Shown: positions 8,541 to 16,763, counted from the first letter of the stretch. The stretch is 64,000 bases of DNA from Planctomycetota bacterium (GCA_016125255.1 WGMD01000026.1:62001-126000); one strand, 5' to 3'. The notes: a model not told the origin generated them from the sequence alone. Numbers and translations are program-made.

Positions 8541-8987
8541 ATGTACCCTGTTCTGCGACGTAAAGGCAATGGTCGACTGGCGTGGGCGGATCCGTTCGAA
8601 CCGATTCAGCGGGAGTTCGACTCGATGCTCGGGCGGTTCTTCGGCGATGCGGACACGCAAACGAGTCTCGTGGGCGCGTATCCGGTGGACATTCACGAAG
8701 ATGAGAACCACATCTACGTCAGCGCCGAGCTGCCGGGCTTCAAGAAGGACGAAGTCGATGTGACGCTTGAAGCGGGCGTGCTGACGATCCGCGGCGAGCG
8801 CAAGAGCGAAGAGACCAAGGGCACGGAACACCTGAGCGAGCGGCGATTCACCCGCGTGCAGCGCGCCTTCACGATGCCGACAAGCGTCGATGAAGCGAAG
8901 GTGGATGCACACCTGGTCGATGGCGTATTGAAGATCACGCTCGACAAGCGCGAGGAGGTCAAGCCGCGCAAGATCGAAGTCAAGTAA
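8541..8987 (+). CDS. Small heat shock protein, Hsp20/alpha-crystallin family
   Basis: A 148-aa holdase chaperone that keeps unfolding proteins soluble. The alpha-crystallin domain spans about residues 45-140: YPVDIHEDENHIYVSAELPG, GVLTIRGERK and the C-terminal GVLKITLDK with a KPRKIEVK tail. TAAGGAG lies nine bases before ATG 8541. A perfect hairpin with a U-rich tail follows the gene. The gene stands alone and is probably stress regulated, but no known heat-shock operator was recognised upstream. Confidence 0.95.
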   Translation: MYPVLRRKGNGRLAWADPFEPIQREFDSMLGRFFGDADTQTSLVGAYPVDIHEDENHIYVSAELPGFKKDEVDVTLEAGVLTIRGERKSEETKGTEHLSERRFTRVQRAFTMPTSVDEAKVDAHLVDGVLKITLDKREEVKPRKIEVK

Positions 8988-9025
8988 ACCGACTCGATCG
9001 CGACGCTGCATCTTGTTGACCCGGA

Positions 9026-9059
9026 GGCGGGGAGACTTATGTCTCCCCGCCTTGTATTT
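9026..9059 (+). terminator. Intrinsic terminator after the Hsp20 gene, overlapping the next start
   Basis: Perfect 11-base stem GGCGGGGAGAC / GTCTCCCCGCC (9026-9036, 9041-9051) with loop TTAT, followed by TTGTATTTT. It looks like a Rho-independent terminator for hsp20. The first in-frame ATG of the next gene (9039) begins in the loop and the purine run before it lies in the left arm. Confidence 0.65.
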
Positions 9060-9947
9060 TATGGGGGTATGTTCGGCGGACTGATCATTTTGCTGCTCCT
9101 GGCGCTGGGGCTGTTGATCGCGATACTCACGGCGGCGGTGATGTATGTGTCGACGCATCCGCCGCGTCGGACGGCGGGGACGGCCATCGCGCACGGTCAG
9201 CCAACGGACCCGGCGGAAGCGGGGGCGCGGTCGTATGAAACGATCACAGTGAAGGCGACCGACGGCGTGCCGATCGAAGTGTGGCTCGTCGAAGGCGAGC
9301 GGACGGAGGGGCCGATCATCGTGATGCTGCACGGCTGGGGCGATGCGCGGATCGGCGAGCTGGCGTGGTTCGATGTGCTTAAAGGATGCGCGAGCGAACT
9401 GGTCATGTTCGATCAGCGCGGACACGGGGAGTCGAAGCACGCTCGCTGCACGCTGGGCCGCGCGGAAGCGGGGGATGTGCTGACGATCATCGAGGCGCTG
9501 CGTCATCACGGTCGCCGGGGGCGCATCGTCTTGTTCGGCTACTCGATGGGCGCGATCGTGGCGATGCGTGCGGCGGGGATGTCCACCGAGATCGCCGGGG
9601 TGATCGCCGACTCGCCGTATCGTTATCTTGCCGAAGCGGTGCGCGGGATGCTGCGGTCGAACGCGACGCCGACGTGGCCGATGGTGGAATTGGCGCAGTG
9701 GCTATTGGGTTTGTCGCATGAGGACACGGCGGCGATGGCGGGGCGGATGGCGCAGCGGGTGCTGATTATGCATGGGACGCACGACGCGATCGCGCCGCTC
9801 GCCGATGCGCGGGCGATCGCCACGGCGGCGGGGGAGCGGGCGACGCTTGTCGAATTCGAGGAAGCGGGGCACTTGGAGGCGGGCTGCGCCCATGCGGCGG
9901 AGTACGCCCGGGCGATCGCGTCCTTTGTTGAGACACGGGCGCAATAA
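9039..9947 (+). CDS. Membrane-anchored alpha/beta hydrolase
   Basis: A 302-aa serine hydrolase. Residues about 8-38 form one N-terminal membrane segment (GGLIILLLLALGLLIAILTA). The hydrolase domain follows: oxyanion region VMLHGWGD, FDQRGHGES, nucleophile elbow GYSMGA, acid in MHGTHDAIAP and catalytic His in GHLEAG. The substrate is unknown. The start is uncertain: ATG 9039 sits inside the terminator-like hairpin, ATG 9069 is the next choice and would shorten the protein by ten residues, leaving the membrane segment largely intact. Confidence 0.85.
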   Translation: MSPRLVFYGGMFGGLIILLLLALGLLIAILTAAVMYVSTHPPRRTAGTAIAHGQPTDPAEAGARSYETITVKATDGVPIEVWLVEGERTEGPIIVMLHGWGDARIGELAWFDVLKGCASELVMFDQRGHGESKHARCTLGRAEAGDVLTIIEALRHHGRRGRIVLFGYSMGAIVAMRAAGMSTEIAGVIADSPYRYLAEAVRGMLRSNATPTWPMVELAQWLLGLSHEDTAAMAGRMAQRVLIMHGTHDAIAPLADARAIATAAGERATLVEFEEAGHLEAGCAHAAEYARAIASFVETRAQ

Positions 9948-10030
9948 AAAAGGCCCGGTCCACAGAAATGTGGAACCGAGCCCTTCCGGGGGCAATGGTA
10001 GACTGATCGCTCGGATGAGCGTCCAGTGGT
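9946..10030 (-). ncRNA. Candidate small regulatory RNA, about 85 nt
   Basis: Minus-strand unit with promoter, short body and intrinsic terminator, and no open reading frame of note. The predicted RNA starts near 10030. It has a small hairpin CGCUC-AUCC-GAGCG and ends in a 12-pair stem with one bulge (GGCUCGGUUCCAC / GUGGACCGGGCC, loop AUUUCU) followed by six U, ending at 9946. Its end overlaps the stop codon of the alpha/beta hydrolase on the other strand. It does not match 6S, tmRNA or the conserved domain of SRP RNA as I know them. The target is unknown. Confidence 0.6.
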
Positions 10031-10036
10031 GAGGGA

Positions 10037-10064
10037 AGTATACCAGCCCTGAACAGGATTGCAA
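10037..10064 (-). promoter_or_regulatory. Sigma-70-like promoter of the candidate small RNA
   Basis: TTGCAA (10064-10059), a 16-base spacer, then TATACT (10042-10037) on the minus strand. The predicted start is about 10030, and nothing but the small-RNA candidate lies downstream before the terminator. Confidence 0.6.
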
Positions 10065-10199
10065 CCCCTATTGTGATAAAAAATCTGACGGCCCATTTAG
10101 TTAGAGCGTTTGCGGATTCGTATTGACAGCCCTGACGCGGCGGGGCCGGGGCTGTTAAAATGGGAATACGACCGGACCTACGCAAGTAAGGATGTGCGG

Positions 10200-11486
10200 G
10201 TGGCGAAACTCTCAGGTGGGCTGGATTTTCCGCAAGGGCAACCGCTTCGGCTCCCGCCGCCGCCGGAGCAGTTGGCCGCCTATCCCTTGCAGATGTACTG
10301 CCCGGATCGCCCGGAGGTGATCACTTCCCAGACCGTCCGCCGCGGGCAGTTTCTCATCGAACCCCTCCGCCACAGCGACGCCTGCTACGTCAGTCCGATC
10401 ACCGGGACCGTGCGATCGGTGACGCCGGTCGACGAGGACGGGGGCGGGGGGTATCGGGTGCTCATCGAGCCGCCGTCGGGGACGGTGGTCACGTCGCTGG
10501 AAGTCGCCCCGCCGCGCGGCCGCAAGCTCGAGAACTGGTTCGCCGCCATGCGTCAGGTCGGTCCCTGGTCCGATCTGGACGGCGGCGTCGGACTCATCAA
10601 GCAGCTCGACGCCGCTCGCAATCGCCCCGTCGATCGACTCATCTGCGTCGGCCTCGACGCCTTCCCGCCGTACCCCGATCGCTCGAGTCTGCTCATGAGC
10701 TTCCCCGACGACGCGGTGCTGGGCACGCTCATTCTCGCCGACATGCTCAACGTCAAACAAGTCGTCATGCTCGCCGGCCGCGTCCCCGCGATGCTCGGAC
10801 GTCTTCGATCGAGCTGCAAAAAATATCGCCTGCGTCTGATGGTCGAACCCAACCGCTACCCGGCGGCGCACCCGACGACGATCGCCTACACGACGCGGAC
10901 GGCGCGCGGCGCCGGGCCGCGCTTTTTGCCGCATGGACACAATCCGGTGGAGCAGGGGCTGATGATGATCACGCCCTGGACCGCCATCCGCGTCGGGCGC
11001 TGGTTCACGCTCCGCCGCTTCGATCTGGTGCGCCCGATCTTCCTGGCCCGGCCCGATCAGGCGCAGCCCATCACCGGACACTTCGTCATGCCCGGCGCCC
11101 CGTTGGCGTCGATCGCGCCGGAGCTGGGCGAGGCGCATGTCATGCGCGAGCGGCGCGTGCTGCGCGGCGACCCGATGACCGGCCGACCGCTGGGCGAGCC
11201 CGGCGTCGTGCCCGCCGATCACACGCTGCTGACCCTGCTGCCGGCGATGACCCCGCGCGAGATTCGGCCGTGCATCAACTGCGGGCTGTGTCTGGATGTG
11301 TGCCCGACGCAGCTTGACCCGGTGCGGATGCTCAAAGCCGCGCAGAAACGCCGCGACGACGCCTGGCTCTGGGATCAGCTTCCCTGGTGCATCGACTGCG
11401 GATTGTGCAGCTACATCTGCCCGTCGGCGATCCCCTTGGCGCAGACGTTCGCGGGCGTTCAGCAGCAGGTGGAAACAAGCGAATGA
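10200..11486 (+). CDS. RnfC-like electron-transport subunit with two 4Fe-4S clusters
   Basis: About 428 aa, resembling RnfC/NqrA. The N-terminus (LSGGLDFPQG) matches the RnfC beginning, and ACYVSPITGTVRSV is the hammerhead-like segment. The C-terminus has two canonical cluster motifs, CINCGLCLDVCP and CIDCGLCSYICP. In Rnf complexes this subunit takes electrons between NAD(H) and ferredoxin at the cytoplasmic face. GTG 10200 is chosen because AAGGA lies seven bases upstream; a TTG reading from 10110 would be longer. Its stop overlaps the start of the RnfD-like gene (ATGA), so the two are translationally coupled. Confidence 0.82.
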   Translation: MAKLSGGLDFPQGQPLRLPPPPEQLAAYPLQMYCPDRPEVITSQTVRRGQFLIEPLRHSDACYVSPITGTVRSVTPVDEDGGGGYRVLIEPPSGTVVTSLEVAPPRGRKLENWFAAMRQVGPWSDLDGGVGLIKQLDAARNRPVDRLICVGLDAFPPYPDRSSLLMSFPDDAVLGTLILADMLNVKQVVMLAGRVPAMLGRLRSSCKKYRLRLMVEPNRYPAAHPTTIAYTTRTARGAGPRFLPHGHNPVEQGLMMITPWTAIRVGRWFTLRRFDLVRPIFLARPDQAQPITGHFVMPGAPLASIAPELGEAHVMRERRVLRGDPMTGRPLGEPGVVPADHTLLTLLPAMTPREIRPCINCGLCLDVCPTQLDPVRMLKAAQKRRDDAWLWDQLPWCIDCGLCSYICPSAIPLAQTFAGVQQQVETSE

Positions 11487-12682
11487 GCAAGGCGGGACGG
11501 ACAGAGCGACCGACCGAGGCGGCTTCGAGCTTGTCGGGGCCGCCGTGGGTCGGGCCGATCGTCCCGCTCTATCGCTACGAGCGACTCTGGCTGGGCATCA
11601 ATTTCCTTCTGACCGTCTCGGCGACGATTTTCTTCGGATGGCGCGCGCTGTTCATGATCTGCCTGACCGCCAGCGTCTGCCTCGTCGCCTACTCGCTCAT
11701 CGCCCTGGCGATTCATCTCATCGGCTCCGGCCGCAGCAGCGAGGGCACGCTCTCGGCGGCGCTGAACATGGGCCTGCTCATGGGCCTCACGCTCCCGCTC
11801 ATGCCCTATGCCGCGCTCTCGGTGATCGCGGGCATGCTCGTCGGCGGACTGGTGCATGTGATGGGGCAGACGCATCGGCTGCGCGCGCATCCGGTGGCGG
11901 TGGCGCATGTCGTACTCATGATGACGATCCCGCTCATCGGCACGCAGCAGGTCGGAGCCGTGCTCACCCCCTCGCGCATCGTCGTCGGCGACGTGTGGCG
12001 GTTTACGAGTCCGGCGGGGGGGCCGACGTGGATTCACATGACGGCGCCGAACAAGCTGGATGCGATCGACATGGCCGGCCCGTCCGATTTCGACGCCGTC
12101 CGCCGCGCCGACCCGCAGCGCGTCATGCACGCCGAGCAGAAAAACATCCTCCGTCACGGCTCGCGCATGGTCACCCTCCTGCGCAGCGGCGAACTGCCCC
12201 GACTTCTCGACGTCCTCATCGGCGCCGCCCCCGGTCCCGTCGGCGGCACCTCCGCCGTCCTGCTCATCCTCTCCGGACTCTGGCTCATCTACCGCCGCGT
12301 CGGACGATGGGCCCCCGCCCTCACGGCCCTCGCGGCGGCGATGATCTGCCTGCTCATCCTCCCCGTCGTCAGCGAAGGACAGGTCGTCATGAGCTGGCAG
12401 TGCTTTTCGCAGGTCGGATGGAAAGTCACCGTCGCCTACTTCGCCTATCAGCTCCTCGCCACGCCGCTCCTGCTCATCGTCCTGCTGCTCGCCCCCCTGA
12501 CCATGCCGCGCACATCGCGCGGCCGCATCTGGTACGCCGTCATCATCGGCGCCGGCGCCGTCTCCGCCCGATGGGTCGTCCCCATCGAATGGGTCTCCTA
12601 CCTCCCCCTCATCGTCGCCGGCCTGATGTGCCCCATCCTCGACCGCATGCGCGAATCGGTCTTTGTCCGCCGACGGGAATGA
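11483..12682 (+). CDS. RnfD/NqrB-like membrane protein
   Basis: A 399-aa polytopic membrane protein with about nine to ten hydrophobic segments, of the RnfD/NqrB family. The family element GxxGETS is recognisable but altered to GPVGGTSA. The usual flavin-attachment stretch (S/T)GATP is not visible: the matching place reads DFDAVRRADPQR, so the covalent FMN threonine seems absent. No RnfA, B, E or G gene lies in the window. It overlaps the RnfC-like gene by four bases. Coupled electron and ion transport is the family role; whether this divergent pair does it is open. Confidence 0.75.
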   Translation: MSKAGRTERPTEAASSLSGPPWVGPIVPLYRYERLWLGINFLLTVSATIFFGWRALFMICLTASVCLVAYSLIALAIHLIGSGRSSEGTLSAALNMGLLMGLTLPLMPYAALSVIAGMLVGGLVHVMGQTHRLRAHPVAVAHVVLMMTIPLIGTQQVGAVLTPSRIVVGDVWRFTSPAGGPTWIHMTAPNKLDAIDMAGPSDFDAVRRADPQRVMHAEQKNILRHGSRMVTLLRSGELPRLLDVLIGAAPGPVGGTSAVLLILSGLWLIYRRVGRWAPALTALAAAMICLLILPVVSEGQVVMSWQCFSQVGWKVTVAYFAYQLLATPLLLIVLLLAPLTMPRTSRGRIWYAVIIGAGAVSARWVVPIEWVSYLPLIVAGLMCPILDRMRESVFVRRRE

Positions 12683-12731
12683 ATCGGAATCGAACCACCA
12701 AGGCACGAAGAGCACCAAGACGATCAACGAT

Positions 12732-12804
12732 GTAGGGCAGGATTGATCCTGCCATCTGAGTGGCACATCGATTGGGAGAAGCGGCAGGATGAATCCTGCC
12801 CTAC
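12732..12804. repeat. Inverted repeat of the GGCAGGAT(T/G)(G/A)ATCCTGCC family
   Basis: Arms 12732-12753 and 12783-12804 match in reverse complement at 21 of 22 positions; each arm is itself palindromic (GGCAGGAT..ATCCTGCC). Related copies occur near 16650-16697 and 17694-17724. A CACCAAGGCACGAAGAGCAC block just before it (about 12701-12720) belongs to a second repeat family seen at 15933 and 16074. Confidence 0.7.
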
Positions 12805-12815
12805 GGACTACACCA

Positions 12816-13289
12816 CTAATCAGGAACCCCAGTGAACATATCATCAGATGGCGACGATGAGGGAATGTTCGGTATGTGCTGGTGCAACGATTGACAAAGT
12901 CGATCGATCAGACTTCGCGCGCGAGTCAATTCTTCGTGAGTCGGCACATGATTCATCCAGATGGAAGAAACACGGAGTTGATTACCATGCTCGCGGGTTG
13001 GCTTCAGTTCAACATTCGCAAATGCGGAAGTGTCATCTTGGCAGAACAACACCGCGTAGCCAGGGTTGTGAATGGTCCCTTCGTATAACGACCAGCTTGT
13101 CGTCGGCTCAACGTCGTAGCGTGTCACTTTCGTCAAGCCAGACGTAGTTTGCATTGTTTGCTCAACCGCCTCGGGTGACGGCAGCGTATTAAGCACGATG
13201 GTGCGTCCGACGCCGTGAAACGTATCGCATCCCGCGCAGGCGAGGATGCAAGGGATGATCGCAGCAATTATCAGGCGGGTGTTTAACAT
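12816..13289 (-). CDS. Hypothetical lipoprotein
   Basis: A 157-aa protein without recognised family. The N-terminus is a signal peptide (LIIAAIIPCILA) ending in the lipobox-like ACAGC, so it is probably lipid-anchored. The rest is soluble with mixed composition. GGGGTG lies eight bases before ATG 13289. It begins 28 bases after the sugar isomerase gene on the same strand, so the two may share a transcript. It is less GC-rich than its neighbours, which may mean recent acquisition or weak selection. Confidence 0.65.
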   Translation of the reverse strand: MLNTRLIIAAIIPCILACAGCDTFHGVGRTIVLNTLPSPEAVEQTMQTTSGLTKVTRYDVEPTTSWSLYEGTIHNPGYAVLFCQDDTSAFANVELKPTREHGNQLRVSSIWMNHVPTHEELTRARSLIDRLCQSLHQHIPNIPSSSPSDDMFTGVPD

Positions 13290-13317
13290 GAACTGACACC
13301 CCGATCGACGATGATGT

Positions 13318-14151
13318 TCAAATCGCTCGGGCGCTGTTGACGGCGATCCATTTGGCGAGTTTCGCCGGGAGGTCGCCGCGGGTCAGGGCTTCGAGTTTGT
13401 CGCGGAGGTAGAAGACTTCGAGCATGGCGCTGACGTTGATGTTTTGCTTTTCGAGGACGGCGGTGAGGGCGGGCCAGTCGGTGGTGCCGTCGCCGGGCAT
13501 GAGATGGGTGTCTTCCTTGCCGTCGTTGTCGTGGATATGCAGGTAGTCGATGACGTCGGCGCAGGCGGCGAGGCGGTCGGCGACGGTGCCGGTCACATGG
13601 GCGTGGCCGGTGTCGAAACACATGCGCATGTGCGGCGAGTCGACTTCGCGCAGCATCTTCGCAAGCTCCACCGGGTCGGTCCCCATGTACGAACGCGGGG
13701 GCATATTTTCCAGAAGGAACACGACGTCCATGTCCGACCCGATCTCCGCCAGTTCGTAGAGACTGCGCAGCAGCGACTCACGCCGGGCTTCAAGCTCGGC
13801 GGCGGGGGGGACGACATTCACCGGCGCCAGCGGCGAAGGATGCACCACGATCATCGGCCCGCCCAACTCGATCGCCAGCTCCGCTTCCTCGCGGTAGGTC
13901 TCGATGCTCGAGGAGCGCCGGTCTTCGTCAGGGCTCGACGGATCGTAGTTGTCGCCGAACACGCCGTGGATCGAATCGATGATCAGATCGGCGCCGGCGC
14001 AGGCGTCCTTGATGAACTGGATCGGCGGCTGATTCTGCTCATTGCGGTAATACTGGCAATGCGTGCAGCCGAGCCGCCGGTACAGATCGAGAATGATCGG
14101 CGGATCGAAATCCGGGAAACCGAAAGTCGCCACCGTGGCGAGTGTTGCCAT
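13318..14151 (-). CDS. Sugar phosphate isomerase/epimerase, xylose isomerase-like TIM barrel
   Basis: A 277-aa TIM-barrel protein of the AP endonuclease 2/xylose isomerase-like superfamily. Metal-ligand style segments are visible along the strands: IIDSIHGVFGDNYDP, MIVVHPSP, VFLLENMPP, MRMCFDTGHAH, YLHIHDNDGKEDTHLMPGDG and SAMLEVF. These enzymes isomerise or epimerise sugars using a divalent metal; the substrate is unknown. Start ATG 14151 has GGAG eight bases upstream, and the longer open frame has no support. The gene follows mcsB at 101 bases. Confidence 0.83.
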   Translation of the reverse strand: MATLATVATFGFPDFDPPIILDLYRRLGCTHCQYYRNEQNQPPIQFIKDACAGADLIIDSIHGVFGDNYDPSSPDEDRRSSSIETYREEAELAIELGGPMIVVHPSPLAPVNVVPPAAELEARRESLLRSLYELAEIGSDMDVVFLLENMPPRSYMGTDPVELAKMLREVDSPHMRMCFDTGHAHVTGTVADRLAACADVIDYLHIHDNDGKEDTHLMPGDGTTDWPALTAVLEKQNINVSAMLEVFYLRDKLEALTRGDLPAKLAKWIAVNSARAI

Positions 14152-14252
14152 AATGTTGCTCCATCCGCGGTCAACCCGCCCCGATCCCCGGCCGACCTCA
14201 CACACCGATCTCCCGCCGACGGGATGCCTCGTCCCGACCGGCCGATCGTTCC

Positions 14253-15305
14253 TCACACACCCAACCGTCGCCGTACATACCCAGCCCGATACGCGCGGCG
14301 CTGCGCCCCGGTCATCGCCGCTCCAGACATTTTCTGCAAGTGCGCCGGCTGGGTCAACAAGAGCAATTCGTTAATCGTCGCCAGCGTCACGCCCGTCAGC
14401 CGGCCCATGCTCACCCCGAGCCGCACCGCGCTGAGCAGGTACAGCGATTCCTCGGAGCCGAGCAGGCGGGCGTGGCTGAGCGTGCCCCAGGCCCGATAAA
14501 TCTTGTCGTCCAGCACCGTCGAGCGATGATCCGACAATGCCTGACGCGCCCGGCGCTCGTAGTCGATGATCTGCGGGATCACGATGTCGGCGAAGTCGTC
14601 GAGGATCTGCTCCTCGCTGCGGCCGAGCGTCGTCTGGTTCGACACCTGATAAAGATCGCCGACCGCCTCGGTGCCTTCGCCGTAAAATCCGCGCACGGCC
14701 AGGTGCATGTCCTTCGCCGCCCGGCGCACGCGGTCGATCTCGCCGGTGAGTTTCAGCGCGGGCAGATGCAGCATGACCGACACGCGGATGCCCGTGCCGA
14801 CATTCGTCGGACACGCGGTCAGGTAGCCGAGCTTCGATGTGTACGCGAAGTCGAGTTTGGCTTCGAGCGTATCGTCGATGCGATTGGCCTGTGCGTACGC
14901 ATCGGTGAGCTGCATGCCGGGGCGAAGGACCTGAAGCCGGATGTGGTCCTCCTCGTTGACCATGATCGAAATGAGTTCATCATCCGACAGCGCGACCGCC
15001 CGGGGGTTCTTGCCCTGACTGTGCTGGCGGGAGATCAGATGGCGTTCGACGAGCAGTTGTCGATCAAGCCGCGGACTTTCACACAGGTCGATCCAGAGCA
15101 TGCGCTGAGCGAGGTTCGATTCGAGAATGCGCGAGCGACAGGTCAACAAGAGGTCGCGCCGCTGGGCGGGCGTCGCGCGCGTCAGGAAGGGGTAGCCGGC
15201 GATGTTGCGTGCGAGTCGGATGCGGCTGGAAATGACCACATCGCCCTCGGGCCCCGGCTTGCGGAGCCATTGACTGGCATTGTCATTGAGGTCCGCCAGA
15301 CTCAT
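14253..15305 (-). CDS. mcsB: Protein arginine kinase McsB
   Basis: A 350-aa member of the guanido-kinase family that phosphorylates protein arginines, tagging proteins for ClpCP degradation in Firmicutes. Visible motifs are the nucleotide-binding VVISSRIRLARN, RQHSQGKNPRAVAL, the Cys-loop CPTNVGTGIRVSVMLHLP and GFYGEGTEAVGDLYQVSNQTTLG. The ATG overlaps the mcsA stop as ATGA, so it is coupled to its activator. In Bacillus the operon is ctsR-mcsA-mcsB-clpC; neither ctsR nor clpC is within the window. Confidence 0.94.
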   Translation of the reverse strand: MSLADLNDNASQWLRKPGPEGDVVISSRIRLARNIAGYPFLTRATPAQRRDLLLTCRSRILESNLAQRMLWIDLCESPRLDRQLLVERHLISRQHSQGKNPRAVALSDDELISIMVNEEDHIRLQVLRPGMQLTDAYAQANRIDDTLEAKLDFAYTSKLGYLTACPTNVGTGIRVSVMLHLPALKLTGEIDRVRRAAKDMHLAVRGFYGEGTEAVGDLYQVSNQTTLGRSEEQILDDFADIVIPQIIDYERRARQALSDHRSTVLDDKIYRAWGTLSHARLLGSEESLYLLSAVRLGVSMGRLTGVTLATINELLLLTQPAHLQKMSGAAMTGAQRRAYRAGYVRRRLGV

Positions 15306-15799
15306 GCTTTCTCCGCTTCCACCTGGCTGAGCTTGTCCCGCAGCGTGGCCGCGCGTTCGTATTGCTCCGCCGCCACCGCGCGGTCCAGTTCCTCGCGCAG
15401 TTGCCGCAGGCGCTGTTGCCGCACTTCGCTCGCCCCCGCATGCGCCGGCACTTTGCCAAGGTGTCGCCCCGCCCCTTCGTGCGCCCTTTCCAAGAGCGGC
15501 ATCAGCGCGCTGCCGAAGGCCGTGTAGCAATCGGCGCAGCCGAGCAGTCCGGTCTTGCGGAATTCCTCGTACGTCAGCCCGCAGCGGTCGCAGCGCAGCG
15601 TCGTCGGGCTCACCGTCGTCCCGCTGTGCTTCATCACGAACTTCTCGAGCAGCTCGTTGATCGGGGCCTGGTTCACCTTGACCATGATCCCTTCCTGCCG
15701 CGCATGCTCCTCGCACAGGTGCTTTTCCACCTTCTGACCCGCCTTGGTCATCTCGATGAGGTGGACGGTCGCCGGGTTTTTGCAGTGATCGCAATTCAT
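15302..15799 (-). CDS. mcsA: McsA, activator of McsB, UvrB/UvrC-motif zinc protein
   Basis: A 165-aa protein with two zinc-binding parts: CDHCKNPATVHL near the N-terminus with a following CEEH, and CDRCGLTYEEFRKTGLLGCADC. The C-terminal 40 residues are a UvrB/UvrC helical motif (LREELDRAVAAEQYERAATL). McsA binds and stimulates McsB. The gene is upstream of mcsB and overlaps it by four bases. Length and order fit the family. Confidence 0.93.
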   Translation of the reverse strand: MNCDHCKNPATVHLIEMTKAGQKVEKHLCEEHARQEGIMVKVNQAPINELLEKFVMKHSGTTVSPTTLRCDRCGLTYEEFRKTGLLGCADCYTAFGSALMPLLERAHEGAGRHLGKVPAHAGASEVRQQRLRQLREELDRAVAAEQYERAATLRDKLSQVEAEKA

Positions 15800-15932
15800 G
15801 GTGGCCGCAGTATTTTAGTGAGCCGCCCCGGTTTGTTCAACGGTTTTCATATCGGCCCAAGCCCCCCGTTTTCTCCACCGCGCGGCCCCGACCGCGTTCA
15901 CCACGGCAATCCGGGGAAAGCGGAGAGTGTGA

Positions 15933-16098
15933 GCCACGAAGGCGCGAAGACGCGAAGTAAGACAAAAGCCGTATTGCCAGGCCAGCGGTCCCGCTCTCAA
16001 CCGAAGGTCGGATGAGCAAAAACACGTGATCCGCCGCATCATCCCTCACCTTCCCTCACCTTCCCTCGCCTTCCTTCGCGTCTTCGCGCCTTCGTGGC
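15933..16098. repeat. Widely spaced inverted repeat upstream of mcsA
   Basis: A 25-base block starting GCCACGAAGGCGCGAAGACG at 15933-15957 recurs as an exact reverse complement at 16074-16098, 116 bases apart. Between them lies a short tandem CCTCACCTTCCCT. The gap 15800-16150 holds no gene. Similar but diverged blocks occur at about 12701-12720 and 35683-35711, so this is a dispersed family. Confidence 0.75.
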
Positions 16099-16150
16099 TA
16101 ATCCTTTCCTGCGCCTTCTCCCCGTGCCCCCGTGGTGAACTTCCGCTCCG

Positions 16151-16522
16151 TCACTTGCGATTGGAAATCTGAAACCGGTGTCCCTCCGGGTCCGACCCGT
16201 CGCACATGACCAGATCCCCGCTCCGCATGATCTTGCCCATCGGGATGCGCCCGATGACCAGTTCCGTCCGCTTCGCCTCCACATCCTCCGCGTAAAACAC
16301 GATCTTGTGCGGATGCATCGAGTCCCCCGTCGCCTTCTTGATCGGCCCGCTCGGACCGTACGCCCGGTGAAACGCCAGCCGCACGCCCCCCGCGTCCATC
16401 TCCTGCCACTCCGTCGGCTCCGCCGTCTCCAACGGCGCCAGCCCGAAGAACCGCTTGTAAAACGCCGCGCATTTCTGCACGTCCGACACGAAAATGATCA
16501 CACGATAAAGCGGCGAGAGCAT
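16151..16522 (-). CDS. VOC/glyoxalase-fold family protein
   Basis: A 123-aa vicinal-oxygen-chelate protein with two beta-alpha-beta-beta-beta halves: YRVIIFVSDVQKCAAFYKRF at the start, then KIVFYAEDVEAKRTEL and the end CDGSDPEGHRFQISN. Metal ligands of true glyoxalases are not fully conserved to my eye, so no reaction is assigned. ATG 16522 is preceded by GGGAGG at short spacing. A second VOC gene lies downstream of a repeat-filled gap on the same strand. Confidence 0.78.
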   Translation of the reverse strand: MLSPLYRVIIFVSDVQKCAAFYKRFFGLAPLETAEPTEWQEMDAGGVRLAFHRAYGPSGPIKKATGDSMHPHKIVFYAEDVEAKRTELVIGRIPMGKIMRSGDLVMCDGSDPEGHRFQISNRK

Positions 16523-16585
16523 GACGCCTCCCTTGTCCAATGAAACCGAACCGCGCGCCATTCTACAACATCCCCCGCCACGCGC

Positions 16586-16700
16586 CCCACCGAAGCCCAC
16601 GGTGTCCCACCGTGGACCGTCGCCCACACCTGCGCGCGAAAACCGCGTCGGCCGGGATTCATCCCGCCGCTCATCAAAGGCAGGATGAATCCTGCCCTTG
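16586..16700. repeat. Cluster of palindromic dispersed repeats
   Basis: 16586-16601 repeats the block CCCACCGAAGCCCACG found at 1073. CCACGGTG/CACCGTGG (16597-16615) forms an 8-base hairpin. 16650-16668 (GGCCGGGATTCATCCCGCC) and 16679-16697 (GGCAGGATGAATCCTGCCC) belong to the family seen at 12732. They fill the gap between the two VOC genes. Confidence 0.7.
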
Positions 16701-16763
16701 TATCTTGCGAAGTGTGTGCGAAGACCCGCTTCTCACACCCCTTCTCAGCACTCCATCACTGTT

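Noticed and set aside
9946-10064. SRP (4.5S) RNA
   Set aside because: A CCGGAAGG string is present, but the conserved domain around the GGAA loop does not match, so only a generic small-RNA call is made.
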